A DNA stretch of 64,000 nucleotides, from the NCBI GenBank assembly GCA_942492855.1, contig OW818647.1, forward strand, positions 2,666,001 through 2,730,000, read 5' to 3'. The DNA is from G963677485 sp942492855. GTDB lineage: Bacteria > Armatimonadota > HRBIN16. Every line of letters starts with the position of its first letter. Positions within the stretch are counted from its first letter, which is position 1. This document shows positions 17,331 to 25,510 of the stretch, piece by piece. The position numbers were made by a program, and so were the translations under genes. The notes under the pieces are model-generated. The model made no database searches and had not been told where the DNA came from. It worked only from the letters and a program-made list of their open reading frames with translations.

Positions 17331-19073
17331 ATGATTAACGCAGGCTCTTTCCAAACCGCTCGGGCTGTTGTCAGCCAATATCTTCATGAAAACAAATCTA
17401 TCTATACTGACCATAAACCGTTAGGTGCTGACACCGTCTCAGAAGCATTGGCGCAGTATATCCGCACCCATCAACCGGATGAAGAGACCAAGTTGGTGGC
17501 GGCTCAATACCCGCTGTTACTTGACTGTGAAGTGGGTCTCGGCGATGATGGTCTGCCCTGCATCCAGCCGATTGCGGGCGGCCAACAGCAGCGCAAGCAT
17601 GGGGCATTCTATACGCCTGTTTTGATCATCAACCAGATTCTACAGCATATCATGCCCGGGGATCATGAGCCGGAGAGCATCTGCGATCCGGCGTGTGGTA
17701 CCGGTCTGTTCTTGACCCAAGCCGCCAAACTGATCGCAGAGCGACGCAGCCGCAGGCTTGACGAGCCCTTCGCAACTTCGTTGCACTGGGTAATATGCCA
17801 CGCAATATACGGGGCTGAGCTGGATGCCGGTGCTGCGAAACTAGCCCGGTGCGTGTTGGCCGCCATGGTAGATCATCACCCTGAGGCCATCAAGGCGCTT
17901 GAGGCAAATATCATTCATGCCGATGCGCTCTTAACCGCCTGGCCGCGGCAGTTTGAGCTGGTGGTTGGCAACCCGCCGTACATCGACTCGGAGTCGATGA
18001 TGCGCCATCAACCCGATAAACGGTGGCTGATCATAGAGCGGTATTCCAGCGCGACCGGCAACTGGGACATCTACATACCGTTTGTGGAGCTGGCGATGAA
18101 GCTGACACAGCCCGGCGGGTATTTCGGGCTGATCACCCCCACCGGATTGCTGCATGCCCGGTATGCGCAGAGCATTCAAGAGATGATCTTGGTCCAGACC
18201 ACTCCCACGGTATATTTAGATTACTCTCAGTCCAAGCCATTTGACAACGCCAGCGTAGAGGTCGGTGTGCTGATCTGCCGTAAGGAGCCGCCTGGTTCAG
18301 GTGGACAGCTTGAACGAATCCGGTATGACAAAAAGCTGATGGTGACAGACCGCCAGTCGGCCCCATTCTCTAGAATTCGGCAACAACCCATGACTCCGAT
18401 GGGAGCCATATGGGACATTGACGAGATCAGTCTGCGTATTGCCGCACTTCCTGACCGCCTGGGCGACTTCCTGGTGTGTTCCGACGGGGCAGCAACCAGC
18501 GAGGCCTACCAGATTGCAGAGTGGCTGATCGACCGCGACGCGCTTCCCACCGACCTTCGACTGGTCAACACCGGCACCATCGACCCATACCGGCTGCTGT
18601 GGGGCGTGAAGCCGATCACCTACATCAAAAGGCAGATGCTCCACCCTGTGGTGCCTGCTGAGGTTTTGTTCGAGAAGCTGCCTCGGCGTTACGCTCAGGC
18701 CATGCAGACGAAAGTGGTCATGGCCGGCCTGAGTACACAGCTTGAGGCGGCGGTGGCACCCGCCGGTGTTCTGTGCGGTAAATCGGCAGTGCAGGCCATT
18801 CCCGTTTACTCCGTGTGCGTGTATGCCGTCACAGCCTATTTGAACAGCACGCCGATCCGCCGTTACATGAGCCAGATGCACGGCACGAGCCTGACCGGCA
18901 AGCGAGGCCTGCAGGTCACCCGCCGGTCCATTGAGGCCATCCCAGCTCCTCCGCTGTGCCACCTGGCCGACGGCAGCGGGCTCAGCCAGTTGGGCAGACA
19001 GGCGCACGAGAGTGGCTGCGATGAGCAGATGCAGAGTGCGATTGACGCGCTGGTGCTGGGGCTGCTGGTGTAG
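17331..19073 (+). CDS. DNA N6-adenine-type methyltransferase (Eco57I/TaqI-like)
   Basis: 580 residues. SAM-binding motif DPACGTG is at 119-125 and catalytic motif NPPY at 214-217, the N-DPPY pattern of gamma-class N6-adenine methylases. They are preceded by GAFYTP at 91-96, a common lead-in to motif X/I. The C-terminal half, with KPITYIKRQM and an ending rich in SLTGKRGLQVTRRSIEAIP, looks like a TaqI-type target-recognition domain. No PD-(D/E)xK nuclease is visible in the protein or in adjacent genes, so it may be an orphan methylase or part of a BREX- or phage-growth-limitation-like set elsewhere. No Shine-Dalgarno sequence precedes ATG 17331; TATAAT lies at 17324-17329. Confidence 0.88.
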   Translation: MINAGSFQTARAVVSQYLHENKSIYTDHKPLGADTVSEALAQYIRTHQPDEETKLVAAQYPLLLDCEVGLGDDGLPCIQPIAGGQQQRKHGAFYTPVLIINQILQHIMPGDHEPESICDPACGTGLFLTQAAKLIAERRSRRLDEPFATSLHWVICHAIYGAELDAGAAKLARCVLAAMVDHHPEAIKALEANIIHADALLTAWPRQFELVVGNPPYIDSESMMRHQPDKRWLIIERYSSATGNWDIYIPFVELAMKLTQPGGYFGLITPTGLLHARYAQSIQEMILVQTTPTVYLDYSQSKPFDNASVEVGVLICRKEPPGSGGQLERIRYDKKLMVTDRQSAPFSRIRQQPMTPMGAIWDIDEISLRIAALPDRLGDFLVCSDGAATSEAYQIAEWLIDRDALPTDLRLVNTGTIDPYRLLWGVKPITYIKRQMLHPVVPAEVLFEKLPRRYAQAMQTKVVMAGLSTQLEAAVAPAGVLCGKSAVQAIPVYSVCVYAVTAYLNSTPIRRYMSQMHGTSLTGKRGLQVTRRSIEAIPAPPLCHLADGSGLSQLGRQAHESGCDEQMQSAIDALVLGLLV

Positions 19074-19112
19074 GTATCCCCTGGGAACGCCAATCACGCT
19101 TGCGACACGTAG

Positions 19113-19337
19113 TCCGGGCACCCACGAAGTGGGTACTTTCTTATAGCCAGGGGTGAGCGAAGCGATACCCCTGGTTAAGTGTCGCCTTGTATACCCCCGA
19201 AGGGTGGTCGAACTGTTGTATTTCTAGTGGAAACCATTCCGACCCACTTCGGGGTAGGATGTTTACATCGCTTACCACGGGTTGCGCTGACGCTTACCCG
19301 TGGCTATAAGAAAGTACCCACTTCGTGGGTGCCCGGA
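19113..19337 (+). repeat. 225-bp MITE-like element, copy 1
   Basis: Bounded by inverted TCCGGGCACCCACGAAG ends. The inverted similarity continues through GTGGGTACTTTCTTATAGCC for about 37 bp or more. Inside are a hairpin around AGGGGTGAGCGAAGCGATAC, another around CCACGGGT/ACCCGTGG, and complementary ACCCCGAAG / CTTCGGGGT parts. There is no open reading frame of note. Copies 2 and 3 are at 27620-27843 and 33746-33977. Confidence 0.8.
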
Positions 19338-19457
19338 TGATATCTACCGTGTGCCATATATCGATACATATTAGCCGAACATGAGCGGAACATCCATGTC
19401 GCGGAAACGTCGGTCGTGTACTCATTGTTCGTATTATCGGGATAGACTGAAGAGGGA

Positions 19458-19479
19458 ACGCCAATCAGGCGATTGGCGT
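19458..19479. repeat. Short hairpin repeat ACGCCAATC/GATTGGCGT
   Basis: A perfect 9-bp stem with a 4-nt loop. Related hairpins with the CCAATCNNNNGATTGG core occur at 35734-35751, near 40780 and at 60649-60666, the last three inside the ACCACGGATT repeat copies. It could act as a weak terminator for the minus-strand gene that ends at 19505 but is on the far side of the stop and lacks a T tract. Confidence 0.5.
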
Positions 19480-19504
19480 CCCCAGGAGCAATCCACCTTC
19501 CAGC

Positions 19505-21058
19505 CTACATGAAATACCCTGCCAGCCGCATGAGCAGCATGGGGTCGCCGTCGATCTTCATGGTCAGCATCAAGGCCATCAAGTCGGCCTTGCCGGTGCT
19601 CAGGAAGCCGACCAGGTTGTCGTAGTCAGCACCCAGCGTCAGGTTTGGCGTGGCCTCGGTGGGCCCGTCGAGCAGTTGTAACTGGCTGTTCTTGATGGAC
19701 AGATCCCAGGTGCCCGCCATTTTGCCGGTGAGGTTCATGCGCACCATCAGGTCCTCATCCTTGGCCCTGTCGGCCTTGAACCGCTTCTTCAGCATCGCCT
19801 GCACGCTATCGGTGAGGGGCTTGATCGAAGCGGAACTCACTTGCACTTTCGGGCCAGCCATCACGGCGTAGGCGTCTGCTAGCAGACGGGAGGTCTTGCG
19901 GCCGGTGGAGACGGAGGTCTCATACTTATACAGCGGGATGTCGTAGTCGGCTTCGCTCAGTATGTAGCCCAGCTCATCGTTGGTCAGTCCTAGCACGACG
20001 TTGTATTTGCCCTGCATCATGCTCTGCATCTGCCAGCCCACGTTCGGCAAGACTTCACCTGGCATCGCACAAAACTCCACGGGTCCCAGCGTGAGACGGC
20101 TGATTGTCGTCTTGGTGTTGTTCTCAGTGGTGAGCTTCTCAGCAAAAATGCCCATTTTGTTGCCCATGATGAACATGGCGTTCTCCAGCGGGATATCCAG
20201 CTCTGTGGTCTGCAGCTTGATAGGCGGTTCGTTCACCTGCTCAGGCGTGCGTAGTGCCTCCATCGCCTTATCGGCCACGATCTCGCCATAAATTTTTGTG
20301 TCGGCCAGATTAGTAGCTCCGCGAAGTGTGGTGACCATCCCGCCCAGTGCGCCGTTGGCGAACATCGCCATGCCGTAGCCGTTGGCCTCCAGCTTTTGCC
20401 GCATGTAGTGGGGGAAGTCGCTGGTCAGCTCGTGACCGTACATCACCGATTCCGGGTGGCATGCGAAGTTCACCCACACCGCGATGGCACCGGTCGTTTC
20501 GGGGTTGATAAACTGCATAGCGACCAGGCTGGTGTCGAGGTTTTGGGGCACGCGGGAGTTTCGGCTGACGCCCTCTACGCCATTGATGCGTGCTACCTTC
20601 ATGACGGCAGGCCGCATATTGCCGGCAGCCGCATCTATGCACAAGGCGATCTTCTTCTTGACATCGGCGTACCAGGCCTTGTCTACGCCGCTTACGGTGT
20701 CACTGGGGCCCCACATCCCCATAGAATCGGGGCCAGAGTGCGTGTGGCTGCATGATATCAGTATGTTTTTTTGGGGCACTTTAGTTACGGCGTTACAAAT
20801 CTCATCAACACCTGGCTTGAATAGACCGATTAGATCTACGCTGACAAGAGCGATTCGTGTGCTCTGCGATTCAATTACCAGAGCACGTGCCTCCACCGGA
20901 TCGTTCACCGACGTGGCCACACGGTTCTTGTTGGTACCGGCTAGAAACGGCATTTTCGAGGGCGTTAGGTCCACCTTTGCGGTGCCCACCATCATAGGGG
21001 TCGCCACTGCCGACATGCTGAGAGCGGCCATAGCCGCGGTCAAGAAGAAACGGGGCAT
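19505..21058 (-). CDS. Secreted neutral ceramidase-like protein with C-terminal SCP2 domain
   Basis: 517 residues. MPRFFLTAAMAALSMSAVAT is a signal peptide, so export is predicted. Residues about 25-390 match the neutral/alkaline ceramidase N-terminal domain: a VGTAKVDLTP start, metal-binding CSHTHSGPDSMG and WVNFACHPES. The enzyme family hydrolyses N-acyl bonds of sphingolipids or related amides. The last 110 residues (RMNLTGKMAGTWDLS, then STGKADLMALMLTMK, then GDPMLLMRLAGYF) resemble an SCP2 sterol/lipid-binding domain, a fusion I do not know as standard. The start at 21058 has GAGGTG 6 nt upstream and begins the signal peptide. Upstream in-frame codons run into repeats and the IS end and are not coding. 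Confidence 0.8.
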   Translation of the reverse strand: MPRFFLTAAMAALSMSAVATPMMVGTAKVDLTPSKMPFLAGTNKNRVATSVNDPVEARALVIESQSTRIALVSVDLIGLFKPGVDEICNAVTKVPQKNILISCSHTHSGPDSMGMWGPSDTVSGVDKAWYADVKKKIALCIDAAAGNMRPAVMKVARINGVEGVSRNSRVPQNLDTSLVAMQFINPETTGAIAVWVNFACHPESVMYGHELTSDFPHYMRQKLEANGYGMAMFANGALGGMVTTLRGATNLADTKIYGEIVADKAMEALRTPEQVNEPPIKLQTTELDIPLENAMFIMGNKMGIFAEKLTTENNTKTTISRLTLGPVEFCAMPGEVLPNVGWQMQSMMQGKYNVVLGLTNDELGYILSEADYDIPLYKYETSVSTGRKTSRLLADAYAVMAGPKVQVSSASIKPLTDSVQAMLKKRFKADRAKDEDLMVRMNLTGKMAGTWDLSIKNSQLQLLDGPTEATPNLTLGADYDNLVGFLSTGKADLMALMLTMKIDGDPMLLMRLAGYFM

Positions 21059-21141
21059 GCGATTCACCTCTTTAATTGACACAATCAATTTATATATACC
21101 AGATTGTAACTGCTCAGACATTAGTTCATTCTGCCAAGTCT

Positions 21142-21173
21142 GCCAAGTTGCATCTCCGCCAAGTTGCATCTCC
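21142..21173. repeat. Tandem 16-bp repeat upstream of the ceramidase-like gene
   Basis: GCCAAGTTGCATCTCC occurs twice head to tail (21142-21157, 21158-21173), with a partial copy GCCAAGT at 21133. It lies 84-115 bp upstream of the minus-strand start at 21058, where an operator could sit. It might equally be replication slippage. Confidence 0.6.
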
Positions 21174-21361
21174 GCATAGGCACCGTCTGCAGCAACATCC
21201 CTACGGCCACCCACTTCGTGGGTGCCTGAGCTTTGGCCTTTTGAATGTTTCCACACTAGCGACCTTGTAGTCTACCGTTTCACTCCACTCGAAAACACAC
21301 CGACCCCATGATGTATGCCCAGCGCGCCAGCTGTTATTTCTATTAGTAACAGCATATCTTT

Positions 21362-21431
21362 GAAATATCACACAAACGTCAGAATATTATCCATAAAGCT
21401 ATTGATTATCTATTGTAATGTATGATATTTC
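21362..21431. promoter_or_regulatory. 9-bp inverted repeat upstream of the AbrB-like gene
   Basis: GAAATATCA (21362-21370) and TGATATTTC (21423-21431) are exact inverse copies, 52 bp apart, in an AT-rich segment 31-100 bp before ATG 21462. This is the position expected for an operator of the small DNA-binding protein that follows. No good sigma-70 promoter with normal spacing was found. Confidence 0.35.
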
Positions 21432-21461
21432 ATAAGTGATAACTAGATTGGAGGGAACCAT

Positions 21462-21653
21462 ATGGGAGCCAAAACGAGAGTGCAGCACATCAACTACAAA
21501 GGCCGTCACCAATGGTATGTCAACTTCCCCGCCACAGTCGCTGATGCCATCGAGCTACAAAAGGGTGAAGTCGTGGAGTGGGTGATCATTGACAAAAACA
21601 TCATGATGATGGTCAGGTCGAATGCTGTCATTTCGGAGGATGAAGAGCGATGA
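21462..21653 (+). CDS. AbrB/SpoVT-like small DNA-binding protein, IS accessory gene
   Basis: 63 residues. The core YVNFPATVADAIELQKGEVV then EWVIIDKN has the swapped-hairpin AbrB/MazE layout (a beta strand, a short helix with an ELxKGE turn, a beta strand). Such domains bind DNA as antitoxins or transition-state regulators. GGAGGG lies about 6 nt before ATG 21462. Its TGA overlaps the transposase ATG by 4 nt (ATGA), so the two are translationally coupled. Its place inside the IS suggests it regulates transposase expression or takes part in end recognition. That role is inferred. Confidence 0.78.
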   Translation: MGAKTRVQHINYKGRHQWYVNFPATVADAIELQKGEVVEWVIIDKNIMMMVRSNAVISEDEER

Positions 21654-23107
21654 GCAAAGTATTGCCTGCATTTATGCTTCTCTATGAACTGGCACGCGAT
21701 GCGTTTAACCAACAGCGAACCTATGAAAAGTCCCAGCAGATCGCTCTGGCGGCCACGGCAACCGTCGGAAGACACACAATCACAGGGATCATCCAGACAG
21801 CTGGTCAGGCTGACAAAGACTGGTCAGCGTATTACCGCATCTTTGAACAAAACCGTATCTCGGTGTCCCAGTGCTGGGACACCGTTTTACAGCAAGCGAT
21901 CAGCCTCACTCCAGAGAACATGCCGTTTGTTGTCGCGATGGATGATACGATAATCCCGCGCAAAGGGACAAAGGGGCATGGCGTCTCCTTACGTAGAGAC
22001 CCTCAAGGGCCAAAATACCGCCCGAACTTCATACATGGTCAGCGTTGTGTTCAGTTATCAGCTCTTGTCCCCTTCAACGGATATCATAGCCGGGCCACTG
22101 CTATCCCTATTAACATGCTGCACGCACCTACTCCCAAGAAGCCAGGTCCGAAAGCGACTGACGAGCAGCGCAGCCAATACAAGACGGACCAGAAGGCCTG
22201 CCGGGTTACCAAGGTGGGGGCTGACGCCATGAAGGAGCTACGCGAAAGAATGGATGAGGACCCAAACTCAAGGCACAGGCGGCTTGTGTTAACGGTAGAT
22301 GGAGGTTACATGAACAAGACCATGTTGACTAAAATCCCGGAGAACACCACGATCATTGGACGGTTACGTCGTGATGCCAAGTTGACGAAACTGCCAGACA
22401 AGCAGCCAAAAACTGGAAAGCGACGTGTATATGGAGACCCTGTACCCAAGCCTGACCTGATACGACAGGACGATTCATATGAATGGGAACACATATGCGT
22501 TTACTCGTCTGGCAAATTCCACGTTGTGAGGATCAAGACCGTCGACCGAGTGAGATGGAGAGGGGTAGGAGCTCAAGATTTCAGACTGATCGTGGTTGCA
22601 CCAACACCATATAGACTCAGGAAGAACGGAAGGATACTATATCGAAACCCGGCTTACGTCCTGTGTTCTGATCCAGATATGCCAATTGAACAGGTTGTGC
22701 AGTTATATATCTGGAGGTGGGAGCAGGAGGTGGCGTTTCGTGAGGAGAAAAGCTACTTTGGTATCGGTGATCCGCAGGTATGGTGTGAGAACTCAGTCTG
22801 CAATGTCATTCCGTTTCTGGTATGGGTATATAGTTTAATGCATCTCGCTGCGATAATTTCTGGTGTGAAGGATGAGGAGCTGCCCAGGCCTAAGTGGCAG
22901 CGTCGAACGATTGATGGCAGGTTATCGACTAATCGATTGGCTATGTTTATGAGGCAAGAGGTAATTGACTCGCCGAATGAGCGTGACTATGGGGATGTCG
23001 TGTCAAGGCTACAAGCGTCGATACATCCTATGTCAAATTCCAAAACACGAAGCCGTCAAAACTCCGAAATTCACCAATATCCTGCGTGGCTGTATGCGAT
23101 GAAATAG
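21650..23107 (+). CDS. DDE transposase, IS4 superfamily
   Basis: 485 residues. The catalytic triad is visible as Asp98 (VVAMDDT), Asp217 (LTVDGG) and Glu360. The last lies in a perfect IS4 signature Y-(2)-R-(3)-E-(6)-K at Tyr353, Arg356, Glu360 and Lys367 (YIWRWEQEVAFREEK). This fits the IS4/IS701 group. The protein appears full length with no frameshift, so the element may be active. It is coupled to the upstream AbrB-like gene by a 4-nt overlap. The stop codon lies against the right inverted end. Confidence 0.93.
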   Translation: MSKVLPAFMLLYELARDAFNQQRTYEKSQQIALAATATVGRHTITGIIQTAGQADKDWSAYYRIFEQNRISVSQCWDTVLQQAISLTPENMPFVVAMDDTIIPRKGTKGHGVSLRRDPQGPKYRPNFIHGQRCVQLSALVPFNGYHSRATAIPINMLHAPTPKKPGPKATDEQRSQYKTDQKACRVTKVGADAMKELRERMDEDPNSRHRRLVLTVDGGYMNKTMLTKIPENTTIIGRLRRDAKLTKLPDKQPKTGKRRVYGDPVPKPDLIRQDDSYEWEHICVYSSGKFHVVRIKTVDRVRWRGVGAQDFRLIVVAPTPYRLRKNGRILYRNPAYVLCSDPDMPIEQVVQLYIWRWEQEVAFREEKSYFGIGDPQVWCENSVCNVIPFLVWVYSLMHLAAIISGVKDEELPRPKWQRRTIDGRLSTNRLAMFMRQEVIDSPNERDYGDVVSRLQASIHPMSNSKTRSRQNSEIHQYPAWLYAMK

Positions 23108-23264
23108 CCAAAGTTCAGCCACCCACTTCGTGGGTGCAGTAAAGCCCACGGTGACCACCAACCGTGGACCATCAAACTGTGATCGTAAACGGCTGAGTAA
23201 CTATACCAGATTTGACACAGACGATACCTGGTACCATCTGCGGTGCTCTTTATGTGTATGTGCA

Positions 23265-25187
23265 TCAATCTCCTTGTGCCCCAAATGTGGTGTCGATGAT
23301 GACATAGTCAAACAGGTTGACCTGGCCATCGCCGTCCAGATCGGCCATCACGTCGGAGGTGTTGAATTTGGAATCAATCACCACGAAGTCAAACAGGTTG
23401 ATCTGGTTGTTGCCATCCGCGTCACCATTGGTAAGTATGGTATTGATGCTGTTCACGCCATCTACAACGACGCCGTTCACTACTCGTTTCAACCAGTGCC
23501 CCCCGCTGATGCTCACGCTGTAGACGCCGGGTTCTAGGTCGTTGATGAGCGCGGTGCCACTACCATCAGGGTGAAGTTTGCCGGTATACAGGGCCGGCCC
23601 ATCCATCGCGTAATCCTGCTGTATGCCGCTCAGAGGCCCGTTGTATCCGCCACCAGGACTGATGGTGATCGGCAAACTGGTCAGCGCGAAGACCACGAAA
23701 TCTGTTTCGCTCGTGGCCGTGCCAGGAGGTGTTTTGATGGTGATCTTACCCGTAGTGGCTCCGACCGGAACCACGGCTTCAATGAGCTGGGTGCCTGTGC
23801 GGTAGAAATCGGGGACGGCAACGCCATTGAACTTCAGTTCATAAGCACCGAAGAATCCCGAACCGTGTATGCTGATGGTGTCACCAACCTTGCCCTTTGG
23901 AGGTTCGATCGATGAAATGGATGGCAAGACGGTGAAATCAGTCGAACTCCTTGTTGATGTGCCATTGTAATGCATCGAGATGCGGCCTGTGGTGGCGTCC
24001 ACAGGCACGACAGCCGTGACTGTGGTGTCGCTGTTGATTGTGAACGTGCCAGGATAACCACCGAAGTATACGGCGGTCACCTGGCTGCACAGCGTGCCGG
24101 TGATAACCACCTGTTGGCCTGCCGCGCCACTTGTCGGCAGGAATGATGTAATGGTTGTGCCCGGAAGCACGATAAAGTCTGTGAGGCTGTCGCCATATCC
24201 TGAAGGTGTATAGACCGTGATTTTACCCGTAGCGGTACCTTCAGGTACATACGCGCGAATTGAAGTGTCACTCACCACTGTGAAATACCCACCATATCCG
24301 CGGAAGGCGACCCGTGTGGTACCTGTGAAGTTGGTGCCGGTGATGGTCACTATTGTGCCTGGCTGACCACTCGCGGGATCAAAAGATGCGATACCTGGTG
24401 CCACGCTGAAGTCGGTCTCACTGGTGGCTGTGCCGCTTGCCGTGGTCACGGTGATCTTACCCGTGGTGGCCCCGGCGGGTACGGTGGCCCGGATTGATGT
24501 GGAGCTATCAACCGTGATAATTGAAGTTATTCCGTTGAATTTTACGGCTGTTACGCCTGTAAATGTGGTGCCGGTGATGATGACCGTTGCCCCTACCGGA
24601 GCAGACGACGGGGCGAATGATACGATGACTGGCAGCACTTTAAAGGTGATCGCACTGGTGGCCGTTCCTGAAGGGGTTGTGACCGTGATCTTACCGGTTC
24701 CTGCGCCGAGAGGCACATGGGCCTTAATAGTTTTAGTGTCAACAACCGTATAGTCGGTAGACACCCCATCGAACTTAACCAGTGTAGCTCCGGTAAAGGT
24801 TGAACCGCTAATGGTGATTATATCACCCGCAATGCCTTTCGTTGGTGTGAAACTGGTGATGCTCGGTGTGACTATGAAGTCGGTCGCGCTTGTTGCGGTA
24901 CTGCCTGAGGCGGTCACTTTGATCTTGCCGGTGACTGCCTTATCTGGCACTACGGCTGTTACAGATGTGGCACTATTGGCGGTGAACATCGCTGATACAC
25001 CGTTAAAGGTAACAGAGGTAGTTCCGCTGAGGTTCAAGCCGTTGATAGCTATCTCAGAGCCTACAGGGGCTGCGGTGGGAGCAAATGAACTGATGACAGG
25101 GCCGGCTGCGTGTGACGGCAACGCCATCACCAACAGAGCCGCAATCATTATTATGGCTGATACCTTGAAGCTAACTGTGCGAGACAT
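23265..25187 (-). CDS. Secreted protein with six IPT/TIG domains and a dockerin-type C-terminus
   Basis: 640 residues with a signal peptide (SAIIMIAALLVMALPSHA). Six consecutive IPT/TIG Ig-like repeats of about 78 residues follow, each opening like SFAPTAAPVGS..I.G and closing like GKITVTT.SGTATS.TDF. Next comes a 90-residue beta domain, and last a dockerin-type pair of calcium loops, DADGNNQINLFDFVVID and DLDGDGQVNLFDYVIID. GGAG lies 8 nt before ATG 25187. TIG repeats usually mediate binding at the cell surface; dockerin pairs dock onto cohesins or serve as calcium-stabilised ends. It is divergent from the S8 peptidase gene, which carries a near-identical C-terminus. Calcium binding is likely, the partner unknown. 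Confidence 0.85.
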   Translation of the reverse strand: MSRTVSFKVSAIIMIAALLVMALPSHAAGPVISSFAPTAAPVGSEIAINGLNLSGTTSVTFNGVSAMFTANSATSVTAVVPDKAVTGKIKVTASGSTATSATDFIVTPSITSFTPTKGIAGDIITISGSTFTGATLVKFDGVSTDYTVVDTKTIKAHVPLGAGTGKITVTTPSGTATSAITFKVLPVIVSFAPSSAPVGATVIITGTTFTGVTAVKFNGITSIITVDSSTSIRATVPAGATTGKITVTTASGTATSETDFSVAPGIASFDPASGQPGTIVTITGTNFTGTTRVAFRGYGGYFTVVSDTSIRAYVPEGTATGKITVYTPSGYGDSLTDFIVLPGTTITSFLPTSGAAGQQVVITGTLCSQVTAVYFGGYPGTFTINSDTTVTAVVPVDATTGRISMHYNGTSTRSSTDFTVLPSISSIEPPKGKVGDTISIHGSGFFGAYELKFNGVAVPDFYRTGTQLIEAVVPVGATTGKITIKTPPGTATSETDFVVFALTSLPITISPGGGYNGPLSGIQQDYAMDGPALYTGKLHPDGSGTALINDLEPGVYSVSISGGHWLKRVVNGVVVDGVNSINTILTNGDADGNNQINLFDFVVIDSKFNTSDVMADLDGDGQVNLFDYVIIDTTFGAQGD

Positions 25188-25510
25188 ATGTGTGCTCCAA
25201 TCTGGGTGCCTTGAACATGTGGGATGACCTTTGTGGTCATCCGACCAGCCATTGGCACTTTCAGAACCTGTGAGCGGATGGTCTCAAGGAATCCCTACGA
25301 CCGTATCCGTAGTTTTATGCGTATACCGCACACCTATGCACCTATTATGAATCATTTTACAGATACTTGTCAACCCGGTAGTGATATATTATGCACTAAC
25401 AGCCTGTTGTGGATTTGCCATAAACTGAAACTAGGCCCATCGGATGACCCGGTGGCCGATCATGTACCACGGAACCCTCGGAAGAGGGCGAAAGCCAGAG
25501 AGAGACCGAT
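25188..25510. other. 323-bp divergent intergenic region
   Basis: It separates the TIG protein gene (minus) from the S8 peptidase gene (plus) and must hold both promoters. TTGTCA at 25367-25372 and TATATT at 25385-25390 occur in plus orientation, but the spacing (12 nt) is too short for a standard promoter. No repeat or RNA gene is seen. Confidence 0.45.

Larger units (their letters stand above)
21208..23136 (+). mobile_element. IS4-type insertion sequence with AbrB-like accessory gene
   Basis: The left end reads CACCCACTTCGTGGGTG then CCTGAGCTTTGGCC (21208-21238). The right end is its imperfect inverse (GCCAAAGTTCAG at 23107-23118, then the same 17-nt palindrome at 23120-23136), giving inverted ends of about 30 bp. 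Inside are the accessory gene (21462-21653) and the transposase (21650-23107). The right repeat begins at the last base of the transposase stop codon. No clear target duplication is visible. The exact termini are uncertain: the palindromes may belong to the target rather than to the IS. Confidence 0.75.

Noticed and set aside
25367..25390. TTGTCA and TATATT as the S8 peptidase promoter
   Set aside because: The spacer is only 12 nt, too short for sigma-70 recognition.
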